DNA of 64,000 nucleotides from assembly GCF_014695385.1 (NCBI RefSeq), contig NZ_JACJOD010000032.1:124001-188000 (forward strand), read 5' to 3'. Shown piece by piece: positions 8,031 through 16,954 of the stretch (the first letter of the stretch is position 1; each line of letters begins with the position of its first letter). Under the pieces are notes generated by a model, which did not search any database, had not been told where the DNA came from, and saw only the letters and a list, made by a program, of their open reading frames with translations. The position numbers and the translations under genes are program-made. This DNA is from Trichocoleus sp. FACHB-46 (GTDB lineage: Bacteria > Cyanobacteriota > Cyanobacteriia > FACHB-46).

Positions 8031-9374
8031 ATGAAGAACGGTAGCCCTTTAGACCTTGATCGATCGCTGCATTTGTCGATTATTACGCAGTTTTATCCCC
8101 CCGATTATGCTGCTACCGGACAACTGATTGAAGAACTGGCCTCTCAATTAAGCCATCAAGGAATTGAAGTTCAGGTTTTTACGGGTCAACCGGGATACGC
8201 TTTTCAAGCTAAATCGGCTCCAGCGACTGAGAAGGTTGAGCGGGTCCTAGTTCGGCGTTCGCGAACTACCCAAATTTGGCCGCAGCGCATCCGGGGAAAA
8301 GTAGTTAGTGGTTTGCTATTTTGTCTGCGTTCTGGACTACATTTACTAAAGAATTCTCGACGAGGAAATATTCTTCTCGTTACCACAGCACCTCCGTATT
8401 TGCCAGTTTTAGGTCTCTTTGCTAACTTATGCTTTAAGCTGCCTTATATTTGTCTAATTTATGATCTATATCCTGACGTCGCGATTCAGCTGAATGTTGT
8501 TTCGCAAAAACACTGGTTAGCTCGAATTTGGCATGCAATTAATTGGGCTGTTTGGAGTAGATCGCAGCAGATTATTGTCTTGAGTCCTACCATGAAGCAG
8601 CGGATTGCTGATCGGTACCCAGCTTTAAGCGATAAAATTTCAGTGATTCATAGCTGGGCGAATCCTAATACAATTGTGCCGATCGCCAAGCAAGATAATT
8701 GGTTTGCAGCGCAGCACCATTTAACTGAAAAATTTACGGTGCTTTATTCGGGAAATGTTGGCCGCTGCCATGATATGGCAACCATTTTAGCGGCGGCAGA
8801 TCACCTCAAAAATGAAGCTGTTCAATTTGTATTTATTGGTAGTGGAGCCCAGTATCAAAGTTGTATTGATCAGGCTCAAAGTCTAGGTCTCAATAATTGC
8901 TTGTTTCTGCCTTATCAAGATAAGAAGACCTTGCCCTACTCCTTAACTGCCTGCGATTTGTCCTTGGTGAGCATTAGTCCGGGGATGGAAGGATTGGTCG
9001 CTCCTAGTAAACTTTATGGCACGCTGGCCGCTGGGCGTCCTGTCGCCATTATTTGTGAACCCCACTCCTATCTTCGTCAGATGCTAGCAGCAGCTGATTG
9101 TGGTCAAGCGTTTGAGAATGGAGATGGTAGTGGTTTAGCTCACTTTATTCGTGACTTGGTTCAGAACCGCGAACTATCAGCGAACTTAGGGGCAGCAGGG
9201 CGGCGTTATCTTTTAACTCACTTTACGCCAGAGATCATTGCCAAGCAATACTCTAATGTGATCAAGGCTCAAACGAAGATTTCCTACCCCGTAGCCGTAA
9301 AAGCTCCTCTCTCTTTATCTTTCAAGTTGAATCATAGCTGGTTATCTAGACTAGGATTCTCTAGAAAAGCTTGA
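8031..9374 (+). CDS. GT4-family glycosyltransferase (WbuB-like)
   Basis: The 447-residue cytoplasmic enzyme has two Rossmann-like halves. The N-terminal one begins LSIITQFYPPDYAATGQLIE, typical of WbuB/WcaI-type transferases of surface polysaccharide synthesis. The C-terminal half has LYSGNVGRCHDMATIL, VFIGSGAQ and the sugar-nucleotide site GMEGLVAPSKLYGTLAAGRP, which carries the E-x7 type motif. It lies next to the Wzc- and Wza-like genes, so it probably builds a repeat unit of an exopolysaccharide. Donor and acceptor cannot be told from sequence. The Arg/Lys-rich C-terminal 40 residues go beyond the catalytic fold. Confidence 0.85.
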   Translation: MKNGSPLDLDRSLHLSIITQFYPPDYAATGQLIEELASQLSHQGIEVQVFTGQPGYAFQAKSAPATEKVERVLVRRSRTTQIWPQRIRGKVVSGLLFCLRSGLHLLKNSRRGNILLVTTAPPYLPVLGLFANLCFKLPYICLIYDLYPDVAIQLNVVSQKHWLARIWHAINWAVWSRSQQIIVLSPTMKQRIADRYPALSDKISVIHSWANPNTIVPIAKQDNWFAAQHHLTEKFTVLYSGNVGRCHDMATILAAADHLKNEAVQFVFIGSGAQYQSCIDQAQSLGLNNCLFLPYQDKKTLPYSLTACDLSLVSISPGMEGLVAPSKLYGTLAAGRPVAIICEPHSYLRQMLAAADCGQAFENGDGSGLAHFIRDLVQNRELSANLGAAGRRYLLTHFTPEIIAKQYSNVIKAQTKISYPVAVKAPLSLSFKLNHSWLSRLGFSRKA

Positions 9375-9410
9375 TGAAAGGATGAAAAAGAAAAAGTGCA
9401 AAAACATTTA

Positions 9411-9469
9411 GGGGCATAGTATCTAGCTCAAATCCAGCTCAGAGAGTTACTGGCTGGATACTATGCCCC
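9411..9469. terminator. Bidirectional nested hairpin terminator
   Basis: 13-bp perfect arms at 9411-9423 and 9457-9469 enclose a second inverted pair, TCCAGC (9433-9438) with GCTGGA (9453-9458). It separates two convergent genes and can serve both. Confidence 0.65.
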
Positions 9470-9498
9470 AAACTGGAGTTCTGTAATCTACACGATGC

Positions 9499-11850
9499 CT
9501 AACTTAGGTTTGCAGGAATTTCTAGGGGGACAGAATCGCGCTTTTGGGTGTAGTAGCGATTGTAGTAGTCATAGGATTGAGTGGTGTAGCCCTTAATGCC
9601 ATTCGCCACAATGCCTAGGACGGGGGTGGAAGAAATCCTGAGACTATCTAAAGCCATGACCAAGGTTGAGCGATCGGTTTTTCCGAGTCCTACTACCATG
9701 ATGATTCCATCGGTATAGGTGGCTAAGATGCTACTATCTGCCAGCCCTAAGACGGGAGGCGTATCGTAGATCACTAAGTCAAAGCTCTCCTGCAACTCTT
9801 CCATCAGGTTTTGCATCTTTTTGGAGGAGAGCAACTTCGTAGGATCAGGCGGAATTTGTCCTGCGGTGATGATAAAGAGATTTTCGTCACTAGGCGATCG
9901 CTGAATTACCTCTTCAGCAGTCACATTGGTAGCGATTAGGTGGCTCAACCCTCGCATATTGGCTAGGCCTAAGTAAGTATGGACTTGGGGGCGGCGCATA
10001 TCAGCATCGACCAATAAGACTCGCTGACCCATCGCTGCGGCTGCTTTTGCCAGTTGTAGGGAGATCGTAGATTTGCCTTCCGCCGGAACTGCCGACCCTA
10101 CGACTAGGGAGCGGATAGGAGTATCTGATCCTAACAAACGAACATTTGTATAAAGCGATCGGAAGGATTCTAAGAAAGGAGAAGTGGTGTAATGGCTAGG
10201 ACTGGCAACGGGAGAATTTTCTAGATTGAAGGTTTCTAATTGCGATTGCTCACTAAACTCAGGAGCAAGGTTCTGCTCTGGTAAGGTGAAGCGAGGAGCC
10301 ACAACACCATACGCAGGTTCGGGTAAACGTTTTTGAAACGGCACTACTCCTAGCAGCGGTAACCGGGTCAAATCTTTTAGATCGGTGGGGGAATGAAAAA
10401 CGTTGTCTAGCTTTTCGGTGAGTAACGCGGCTCCAGTTCCCAGAAGTAAGCCTGCGACAACACCCAGAGCTAAATTGCGAGGAGTATTGGGCGAAATCGG
10501 TTGCTGTGGTTCTTGGGGGGCCGAAATAACTTGCCACGGAATTGCTTTCTGGGATGCTTCAATTTGCAGCGTTTCTTTGGTGCCCAAGAAGCGATTCAAG
10601 CTTTCGGTGGCAACCTTTAGTTCTCGCTGTAAGTCAGTGTATTGTCTGGCCAGCGCTGGTACAAGCTCAAAGTTTTGCTTTAGGTTGCGCTCTACTTCTG
10701 CAAGGGCCAAATTTCGCATTTGCAGCACTTGCACTTGATTGGCTGTATTCACCAACTGTTTACTGAGGTCTAAAGAAATGGAGGTTAAGTTACCATCCGC
10801 ACCGCTGGGTCGCGTCTGGTTGCCCAAGACCTTTTGGGATTCTTCGCCTAGAAGGGCTTCTAACTGCTGCTTCTTGTCTTCCAGGATTTGAATATTAGGA
10901 CTGGTTGGTTGAAACCGAGCTAATTCAACCGCAATTTGAGCTTCCACTTCTTGAATTTGATTGAGCAGTTGTTGGTAGCGGGGAGATTCACTCAAAGAGG
11001 CAGCAGCGATCGCCTCCGTTGGGCGGTATCCTACTTGATTTTGTAAGGTGCCGTAGAGGGATTGAGCCTCAATGAGTTGCGTGCGAGCTTCTTGCTGTTG
11101 TTTTTCTACATCACTAATGAGTTCAGATAGTTCATTGCCCCGTGACTCTGGATCAATGAGACTGTATCTTTGACGAAATTTTTCCAGCTCTTCTTGCAGG
11201 CTGCTAACTCGTTCGCGCAGCTTTGGCAGTTGTCCATCGACAAACTGAGTGCCTTGCTGCAAGCTAACTTGTCGCTGTTGCACACCATAGTTGAGGTATA
11301 AATCTGACAAGCTTTCAAGGACCGTGTGCACCTTCTTGGGATCGGAGTCGCGGTAGCTGACTAGAAGGATTTTGGTGTTGCTGAGCTGAGTAATGGTGAG
11401 ATTACTCACTAAGGAACCATAGTTGAGGTCGGGATATAGCTTCTGCAACTTTGATACTGCCGGAGCTAATAATCCAGGGCTGCGCAGCACCTCAATTTGA
11501 GTCGCGTAGTCAAAGGTGGGTTGGAGGGCGTTTTGATTCTCTTGTAATAACTGCTGGGGAGATGGCGTATCGGTGACAGGTTCCACCAAAACTTGAAAGT
11601 CACCCTTGTAGATTGGGGTTTGACTCCAAGTCCATCCCCAAGTGGTTGCTGTGACTGCGATCGCCACACTCGCCACAATCAACGCTCTACGACGTAAAAC
11701 CTCTAGAAAGCTTTTAAGATCAAGCTCGTCCTTGGGGGCATAGTAGGGCTGGGGAGCGTAGTATGTCAGGGGCAGAGCCTGAGGTTGTAGTTCGCCAGGT
11801 GGCTGGAGATTTCCTGGTACTAAAGAATAGGGGGATGGTTCCATCTGCAT
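9499..11850 (-). CDS. Wzc-like polysaccharide copolymerase and bacterial tyrosine kinase
   Basis: The 783-residue inner-membrane protein has a Wzz chain-length domain with a first membrane segment near 53-72, a long periplasmic coiled-coil region (about 190-430) and a second membrane segment near 480-500. The cytoplasmic BY-kinase domain follows. It has Walker A AVPAEGKST (about 590), Walker A' LLVDADMRRP (about 613) and Walker B DLVIYDTPP (about 693). A C-terminal Tyr cluster (YTTQSYDYYNRYY, about 762-774) is the autophosphorylation site in this family. Kinase cycling controls polymer length and export with Wza. The Wza-like gene lies 41 bases upstream on the same strand, so the two form an operon. 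Confidence 0.9.
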   Translation of the reverse strand: MQMEPSPYSLVPGNLQPPGELQPQALPLTYYAPQPYYAPKDELDLKSFLEVLRRRALIVASVAIAVTATTWGWTWSQTPIYKGDFQVLVEPVTDTPSPQQLLQENQNALQPTFDYATQIEVLRSPGLLAPAVSKLQKLYPDLNYGSLVSNLTITQLSNTKILLVSYRDSDPKKVHTVLESLSDLYLNYGVQQRQVSLQQGTQFVDGQLPKLRERVSSLQEELEKFRQRYSLIDPESRGNELSELISDVEKQQQEARTQLIEAQSLYGTLQNQVGYRPTEAIAAASLSESPRYQQLLNQIQEVEAQIAVELARFQPTSPNIQILEDKKQQLEALLGEESQKVLGNQTRPSGADGNLTSISLDLSKQLVNTANQVQVLQMRNLALAEVERNLKQNFELVPALARQYTDLQRELKVATESLNRFLGTKETLQIEASQKAIPWQVISAPQEPQQPISPNTPRNLALGVVAGLLLGTGAALLTEKLDNVFHSPTDLKDLTRLPLLGVVPFQKRLPEPAYGVVAPRFTLPEQNLAPEFSEQSQLETFNLENSPVASPSHYTTSPFLESFRSLYTNVRLLGSDTPIRSLVVGSAVPAEGKSTISLQLAKAAAAMGQRVLLVDADMRRPQVHTYLGLANMRGLSHLIATNVTAEEVIQRSPSDENLFIITAGQIPPDPTKLLSSKKMQNLMEELQESFDLVIYDTPPVLGLADSSILATYTDGIIMVVGLGKTDRSTLVMALDSLRISSTPVLGIVANGIKGYTTQSYDYYNRYYTQKRDSVPLEIPANLS

Positions 11851-11891
11851 AATTTGCCTACTATTTACCCTAGAAATGAATCAAGCCGAAA

Positions 11892-13370
11892 TCACAAGCC
11901 GAGGAGCCGAAATAAACCAAAACCACCAGTAAGGGGTGAAAGTACAGTCCCGATCGCGTCTGAAACTCCAGAAATGCCTGAGCGCTTCACAACAATGGTG
12001 TCGTTGTTCCGAAGAGGCGGGTTGTCTTTGTCGTTCAATCCCTTGGAAAAGTTAATCGCGACTTGTTGCCTGGACACAGTGCCGTTGGGGTTTAGCCGAA
12101 TTAGTTCTACCGATCCCTTTTTGGCTCGGCGGTTAAAGCCACCTGCGGCGAGCAGCCCTTGATTGAGGGGGGTGTTGGGAGGCACTTCGACTACACCGGG
12201 CTGTACCACTTCACCCACGACGTTGATTGTGATCTTGTTAGGCGAAAAACTAGCCGAAGCTAGCTCTGTTACTTCCGTGGGAGTCATGGCGGTCGCGGTA
12301 GGAATCGCGATGGTATCTCCTTCTTGCAGGGGGATATCTTGACGCACATCTCCAGCCTGCAATAGCTTCCAGAGATCAACATCAATGACTTGGTCGGCCC
12401 CCGTTTTGGTCAACCGTCGTAGCTGAATCCGTCGAATGTCTGCTGACTGGGTAATCCCTCCGGCTACCTGAATGGCTCGCGTTACAGTGGGCATTTGTAC
12501 GCCACCACCTGCCTCGGCCTGTCCATCCATGTTTCCGGTCAGGGTATAAGGTCCGGGACGATTGACTTGCCCCACAACCGCAATGCGTAAAGGCTCGGCT
12601 TTACTGGCCGCAAAGCTAGCAGCTGCTAATTGGTTAGCTTCTGCTAAATTGACAACTGTTTGAGTCGGGATAAAAATGGTGTCTCCGTCTTGCAGCAGCA
12701 GGTCTTGCCGTAAGTCTCCCGTTTGCAGGAGTTGCCAGAGATCGACTGTCAACACTTGCTCCCCACCAACATTGAGCGGGCGAGCCCGCCGCACTTGCAC
12801 CTGTCTGGTGTCAGCCGCTTGAGTGATCCCTCCCGCCAATTGCACCGCACGAGTGACGGTAGGCACCCCTTGCTCCCCGCTGGGAGACACTGTGTAGGAA
12901 CCAGGATGGCTAACCTCTCCCGCGATCGCAATTTTTAAGGGCCGTGCTCCTAGGAGAGTAATCGTGACAATGGGCCGCTTAATAATTGGGGCATACTTAG
13001 CCGAAAGGACGGCAGAGGCTTGCTTGAGGGTCATGCCTTGAACGGGTATGGTGCCGATCAGGGGTAAATTCAATGAACCATCCGAGAGAACTTGGTGTTC
13101 TCCGCTATACTCTGGGACTTGGAAAATATCTAAACGAACGCGATCGCCTGCCCCTAACTGGTAGCCATCAGGGGTGGAATAGGTAGGGGTTAGGCTCGGA
13201 GGAGCCGCGTTGGCGGGGGCTAGACTGGCGGGAGCTAAGCTCGGAGAAGTCGTTGTAGGTATGGGGAGCGACATTTGTGCCCATCCTGGAGCCGCTGCAC
13301 TGCTGAGCAGCAACAAGCTAAAAGTAATCTGACTTAGCGAAAAACTGATGTTATTGTCGTTTTGACCCAT
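11892..13370 (-). CDS. Wza-like polysaccharide export protein with SLBB domains
   Basis: A 492-residue secreted protein. The signal peptide ends near AAAPGWAQ, followed by a Pro/Ala/Ser-rich linker to about residue 65. The polysaccharide-export (Poly_export) domain starts YQLGAGDRVRLDIFQVPEYSG. Two SLBB-type repeats then read IAIAGEVSHPGSYTV and IAVVGQVNRPGPYTL with matching tails (TRAVQLAGGITQAADTRQ and TRAIQVAGGITQSADIRR); a third is ITINVVGEVVQPGVVEV. These proteins form the outer-membrane export channel. The visible N-terminus shows no lipobox Cys, unlike E. coli Wza. It is the first gene of the operon with the Wzc-like gene. Confidence 0.88.
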   Translation of the reverse strand: MGQNDNNISFSLSQITFSLLLLSSAAAPGWAQMSLPIPTTTSPSLAPASLAPANAAPPSLTPTYSTPDGYQLGAGDRVRLDIFQVPEYSGEHQVLSDGSLNLPLIGTIPVQGMTLKQASAVLSAKYAPIIKRPIVTITLLGARPLKIAIAGEVSHPGSYTVSPSGEQGVPTVTRAVQLAGGITQAADTRQVQVRRARPLNVGGEQVLTVDLWQLLQTGDLRQDLLLQDGDTIFIPTQTVVNLAEANQLAAASFAASKAEPLRIAVVGQVNRPGPYTLTGNMDGQAEAGGGVQMPTVTRAIQVAGGITQSADIRRIQLRRLTKTGADQVIDVDLWKLLQAGDVRQDIPLQEGDTIAIPTATAMTPTEVTELASASFSPNKITINVVGEVVQPGVVEVPPNTPLNQGLLAAGGFNRRAKKGSVELIRLNPNGTVSRQQVAINFSKGLNDKDNPPLRNNDTIVVKRSGISGVSDAIGTVLSPLTGGFGLFRLLGL

Positions 13371-13791
13371 TGGAAGCCGACTGCCCTTTTTCCTTCATGG
13401 TTTATATGAGATAGCGATCGCACCTGATAAATATTTAGTAAATGTCTGGACTTAGTTAAGCATGACGCTGCCCTAAAGTGCTGTAATGGTTAACCAGTTG
13501 CTACCAGTAATCAAATTTTGAGGGGTTGCCTTGGCTTTGGTGCTTAAGCTTTGTCGCTTAATTAGGGCAGAGGGATAGCAGACGATTTGGCAGCATCAAG
13601 ACTTTTCAATAAACAATGGCATACTTTTGCAAAACTAGATGAGTTATTTAGAAATAGTTCAACTATTTAGAATTAGTTAAACATCCCTAGTGAATCTTCG
13701 GATCTAGCTCCCCTATACTCGTTACTAGTTCGGGCATGGCAAGGCAAATCCGGATTCCTAGCAGTAGTCCCTGGATCACTGAGAACAGCAA
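13371..13791. other. Divergent regulatory region of the exopolysaccharide locus
   Basis: This 421-base gap separates the export operon from the phosphatase gene. It holds an AT-rich 17-base palindrome at 13652-13668, listed separately. No gene or RNA was recognised in the rest. Confidence 0.4.
13652..13668. promoter_or_regulatory. Palindromic operator candidate
   Basis: Perfect 8-bp arms AAATAGTT and AACTATTT flank a single C. A related half-site, GTTATTTAGAA, lies just before it, and TTTAGAATTAGTTAAA just after. The position between divergent exopolysaccharide genes fits a repressor or activator site. The binding protein is unknown. Confidence 0.35.
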
Positions 13792-14376
13792 TTGGGTCAG
13801 CATCGAGAAAATCAGGTGAGACAAGTATTACGGCAGGTTCAACGGCTCATCAAGACCATCTGGTTCCGGTTGCAAGGCTGGTTGTCAGGAAAACCCCGAC
13901 AACGCTCTTTCTACCAGCGCCAGACTCCCTTTAGTTGGGTGATCCCCGGTAGACTAGCTGTCGGAGGTTTGCCACAAGCAGAAGATCACCCCCGCTTGGT
14001 TGCGGCCAACATCAAGGTAGTTCTGTCTCTCTGTGCTGAGATTGAAGGTTGCTTACCGGAAAAGATTATTCAAGATTTCAATTGTCTGCGGTTCATTTTG
14101 CCAGATCGCTACTACACCACTCAGTTAGAGGTGCATCAACTAGCCAAGGCAGTAGAGATTGTGCATCAGAGTGTGCAGAACCAGCTCCCCATCTATGTCC
14201 ACTGTCTAGCGGGAATCGAGCGATCGCCAACCGTCTGTCTGGCCTATCTCTGCCTCTACCAAAATTTGGAGCTGTGGGAAGCGCTAAATTGGCTCAAGCA
14301 GGTGCACCCTTCGACTATGCCTAATGAGTCCCAACTGCGAACCCTCCGGGAGTTTTTGCAAGTCAGGCAAAATTAA
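13792..14376 (+). CDS. Dual-specificity protein phosphatase
   Basis: About 194 residues from the TTG at 13792. No ATG lies near; an in-frame GTG at 13816 is an alternative. The signature HCLAGIERSPT (HC-x5-R, about 136-146) is the cysteine-phosphatase P-loop, preceded by PGRLAVGGLPQ (about 50-60), common to DSP enzymes. The likely general-acid Asp is in LPDRYYT. The divergent neighbours include a BY-kinase, and in polysaccharide loci such phosphatases often oppose the tyrosine kinase. That pairing is inference here, since most Wzc partners are low-molecular-weight or PHP phosphatases instead. Confidence 0.8.
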   Translation: MGQHRENQVRQVLRQVQRLIKTIWFRLQGWLSGKPRQRSFYQRQTPFSWVIPGRLAVGGLPQAEDHPRLVAANIKVVLSLCAEIEGCLPEKIIQDFNCLRFILPDRYYTTQLEVHQLAKAVEIVHQSVQNQLPIYVHCLAGIERSPTVCLAYLCLYQNLELWEALNWLKQVHPSTMPNESQLRTLREFLQVRQN

Positions 14377-14703
14377 TCAGTTTTCTTAACAAGTCTTAAC
14401 TTGTTCAGTCTAGATTTAAAGATTATTTTTATTAAATTTTTGCTAGGTTCGGCATCGCTTAAATAAAGCATTTTTATAGAGACACAATAGTTGATTGTCC
14501 TTAAACTTTTCCCTGAGAGCAAAGTAATACAACTTCAGTCTTGGGGTTATTTTTGATCATAGTTTTTGGATTTTACCTATGTGTAGGCAAAAGCTTCACT
14601 AAGTTTTAGTTACGCTTTACTCCTTTCAGCAGTTCAGCATCATTAGCCTTCTCAAGTATCCTAAGGCTGATGCAGGAAATGTTTTGGCAGACAAGGAGCA
14701 AGA
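14377..14703. other. AT-rich intergenic region, nothing recognised
   Basis: 327 bases between two plus-strand genes. Apart from short T-rich runs after the phosphatase stop, no hairpin with a U tract, RNA gene or repeat was recognised. Confidence 0.35.
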
Positions 14704-15519
14704 ATGTCGGAGCGAGTACTGGTTGTTGGAGCCACAGGAGGAGTTGGGCAATTAGTCGTAGGCAAGCTACTGGAGAGAGGATTCTCTGTGCGAGCCCTGA
14801 CCCGTAACTCTGCCAAAGCTCAGAAAATGTTTGGCGATCGCGTAGAGACAGCAGTGGGCGATATTCGTCAAGCAGAAACGTTGCCTGCGGCAATGCCAGA
14901 TATTACGCACATCATTTGTTGTACTGGAACCACTGCTTTTCCTTCGGCTCGCTGGGAATTTGATTTGCCTCCACAAAATCAGTTGCAGCGCCTACAAGCC
15001 TGGGGAAAGATTTATTTCGATGCCAATTATCGCAATGCCAAAGCCAAAAACAATCCTGAAAAAGTAGATGCTGAAGGGGTTGCCCATCTAGTTAATGCGG
15101 CTCCTAAAAACCTCCAGCGATTTGTCTTTATTTCCTCTTGTGGGGTAGAGCATAAAGATAAACCGCCCTACAACTTATTGAATGCTTATGGCGTATTGGA
15201 TGCGAAGGAGAAGGGAGAGCAAGCGATCGCGCGCTCAGGTTTACCCTACACCATCATCCGACCGGGACGACTGATTGATGGTCCTTATACTTCCTATGAT
15301 CTCAATACCTTGCTGAAGGCAACCACCGGAGGTAAACAGGGAGTGGTACTAGGAACAGGAGATCGCTTATCGGGACAAACGAGTCGGATTGACGTGGCGG
15401 CTGCTTGTGTGGAATGTCTGAGCAGTGCAGCAACAGTCAGGAAAGTATTTGAAATTGTGAATCAAGGCACGAGACCACCAGCTCTCAGTTGGACAGAACT
15501 GTTCGCCCAACTAGCTTGA
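14704..15519 (+). CDS. Atypical SDR-family NAD(P)-binding protein
   Basis: The 271-residue protein opens with the dinucleotide motif VLVVGATGGVGQ (residues 5-16) and continues with the NmrA/epimerase-like blocks GDIRQAETLPAAM, FVFISSCGVEH and YTIIRPGRLIDGP. The usual SDR Tyr-x3-Lys is replaced by an NAYGVLDAKEKGE segment, so the Tyr/Lys pair is not in standard spacing. Atypical SDRs of this type in cyanobacteria and plastids include reductases and assembly factors for photosynthetic complexes. The substrate cannot be named. The gene stands alone. Confidence 0.75.
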   Translation: MSERVLVVGATGGVGQLVVGKLLERGFSVRALTRNSAKAQKMFGDRVETAVGDIRQAETLPAAMPDITHIICCTGTTAFPSARWEFDLPPQNQLQRLQAWGKIYFDANYRNAKAKNNPEKVDAEGVAHLVNAAPKNLQRFVFISSCGVEHKDKPPYNLLNAYGVLDAKEKGEQAIARSGLPYTIIRPGRLIDGPYTSYDLNTLLKATTGGKQGVVLGTGDRLSGQTSRIDVAAACVECLSSAATVRKVFEIVNQGTRPPALSWTELFAQLA

Positions 15520-15582
15520 GGTGAACAGTTAAAGTCAGGCACTAGTCAAGCACTTGAGGCGATCGCTGCTTCTTGAATTAAA

Positions 15583-15628
15583 AGAATGGCGTTCTGGCTA
15601 TAACGCTACATGGCCAGAACGCCATTCT
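15583..15628. repeat. Perfect 16-bp inverted repeat
   Basis: Arms at 15583-15598 and 15613-15628 are perfectly complementary (AGAATGGCGTTCTGGC and its complement) with a 14-base loop. It lies 63 bases after the SDR stop codon and could terminate that gene, though no U tract follows. Its right arm runs directly into the response-regulator remnant, so it could instead be the edge of a lost insertion. Confidence 0.6.
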
Positions 15629-15728
15629 AGTAGCGGCTGGCTTCAAACCGCACTTCGCTAAACCCATTGACCTGGCGGAGCTAGTCACAGCAATCACGAA
15701 CTTAAAGGCAGTAGCGTCACTGTTATAA
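15621..15728 (+). pseudogene. Remnant of a response-regulator receiver domain
   Basis: In the frame ending with TAA at 15726-15728 the translation reads AAGFKPHFAKPIDLAELVTA, followed by ITNLKAVASLL and the stop. This is the C-terminal end of a receiver domain, with the conserved Lys-Pro of the fifth strand and the helix after it. No start codon, phosphoacceptor Asp or upstream receiver sequence is present; the frame is closed by TAA at 15579. The rest was probably deleted or replaced by the hairpin sequence. Confidence 0.6.
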
Positions 15729-16235
15729 GCCGCTTGTGAGCGGACTTGATAGATGATTCTCAGGATGAGACTAATTAGTCAGGTCTTGGTCTCATAATTG
15801 ATTTTCAAGACTCACATCTAGACCAAAGGTGAGACTCTTAGTCCAAGAAAGAACAAACTTACAGGGTTATATCAGTTCCCTGCACCTGTGCTATGGATTG
15901 AAACTAAAAAACTCGGATGAACTCTAGGGTTCCAAATTATGAATTACCAACTAGGAACTGGCATTGAATTTCAGTCAGCATTTTCCAAGCAGGATTGAGC
16001 TATACCTTTTTGTTTCGTTTTTTATTTCAGGGCGTGCTGCATGACACGAAAGCTTGGTCTCAAGCAGGCTCGATAAGACTCGCAAATAGACTCATAGCGA
16101 GACTCGAAATTCACAAAAGAGACAAGTGTTTTTCGAGATGGCGGATAACTGCTGCAGCTCCATTTTGGAAGAAGGAACTTGCCTGGCGGTTGTTTAGCGT
16201 TATCCCAATTCTCTAAATTCTATTTACAGATATTC

Positions 16236-16263
16236 GTAGGGGCAAACGGCCGTTCGCCCCTAC
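16236..16263. repeat. 28-bp near-palindromic interspersed repeat
   Basis: The sequence begins GTAGGGGCAAACGG and its second half is the reverse complement except for one base (A/G at position 9). Palindromes of the type GTAGGGGCGAACGG/CCGTTCGCCCCTAC are common interspersed elements between cyanobacterial genes. Confidence 0.6.
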
Positions 16264-16356
16264 AGCCAATCATTTGGAGTCCGATTTTTAGGAATTGGTA
16301 TTAGATATTGGGCTTCTGGTGGTCTGGTTAAACATCGCATTGCCTTATGTCCGTGT

Positions 16357-16380
16357 GAGGTTTAACTAAACCTCGTTTTT
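16357..16380 (+). terminator. Intrinsic terminator without an obvious gene
   Basis: Stem GAGGTTT (16357-16363) and AAACCTC (16368-16374) with loop AACT is followed by GTTTTT. This is a canonical plus-strand terminator. The closest plus-strand gene ends at 15519, over 800 bases upstream, so it may end an unannotated transcript. Confidence 0.6.
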
Positions 16381-16537
16381 AGTGACCAACCTTATTTGGC
16401 TACTTCACCTCTAACGTCGCTCCTCCCTGCTTACTTGAGATTCTTTTTTTAGTCGGCGTGGAATTGTTCGGTTTAGCTTTGTGGTTTGCCATTAGAACTT
16501 TCTTCAAGCACTCCTGGCAAAGCGAATCTTTTTGAAC

Positions 16538-16954
16538 TCATCTAGTCAGTTCGGCGATCGCATTCAGCAGTTCATAAATATCTAATGGTTTGACCATATA
16601 TTTCTGGAAACCGGATACTAATGCTCCTTCGTTATAGGCTCGCTCTGAAAGCTTGGTACTGTAGCCCGTCATCGCGATCGCTGGCAAAATCTTACGAGAA
16701 TTTTTCTGCAAGCTTCTGATTTGCTTGAGCAGATCGTAACCGTCGCCATCAGGAAGTTGGATATCAGTAATGAGAATATCGGGTTCAAAAGATTGCAGTA
16801 CTTCTAGAGCCTCGCGGACTGTGCCTGCTACCCTCACCTGAGTTCGCGCCTGACTCAAAAGCAGACTGAACAATTCTGCTGTGTCCGAGTCATCTTCAAC
16901 GACCAAGATCGACAAGTCGTTGAGGAGTTCTAGAGTACTTGGCGCTTCACTCAT
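16538..16954 (-). CDS. Single-domain response regulator
   Basis: The ATG at 16954 gives MSEAPSTLELLNDLSILVVEDD; the in-frame TTG at 16981 would add nine residues without homology. The protein is a receiver domain only. It has the acidic pair in VVEDDSD, the phosphoacceptor Asp in ITDIQLPDGDGY, the Thr switch in AMTGYS and the Lys-Pro in MVKPLD. With no output domain it probably works as a phosphorelay or protein-interaction element like CheY/Spo0F. No kinase gene is adjacent, so the partner is unknown. It shares the KP-D-x-x-E-L end with the remnant at 15621 but is not the same sequence. Confidence 0.88.
   Translation of the reverse strand: MSEAPSTLELLNDLSILVVEDDSDTAELFSLLLSQARTQVRVAGTVREALEVLQSFEPDILITDIQLPDGDGYDLLKQIRSLQKNSRKILPAIAMTGYSTKLSERAYNEGALVSGFQKYMVKPLDIYELLNAIAELTR

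Larger units (their letters stand above)
15729..16537. other. Long non-coding stretch with hairpins
   Basis: About 800 bases without a convincing gene. A short hairpin CCGCT-TGTG-AGCGG (15730-15743) follows the receiver remnant. A 12-bp palindrome GACTAATTAGTC (15769-15780) lies inside ATGAGAC...GTCTCAT arms (15765-15795), and GAGAC/GTCTC motifs recur to about 16130. The stretch also holds the 28-bp palindrome and the orphan terminator listed separately. Confidence 0.4.

Noticed and set aside
15995-16216. Plus-strand frame of 73 codons in the non-coding stretch
   Set aside because: TTG start, no ribosome site, no recognisable domain and unusual composition.
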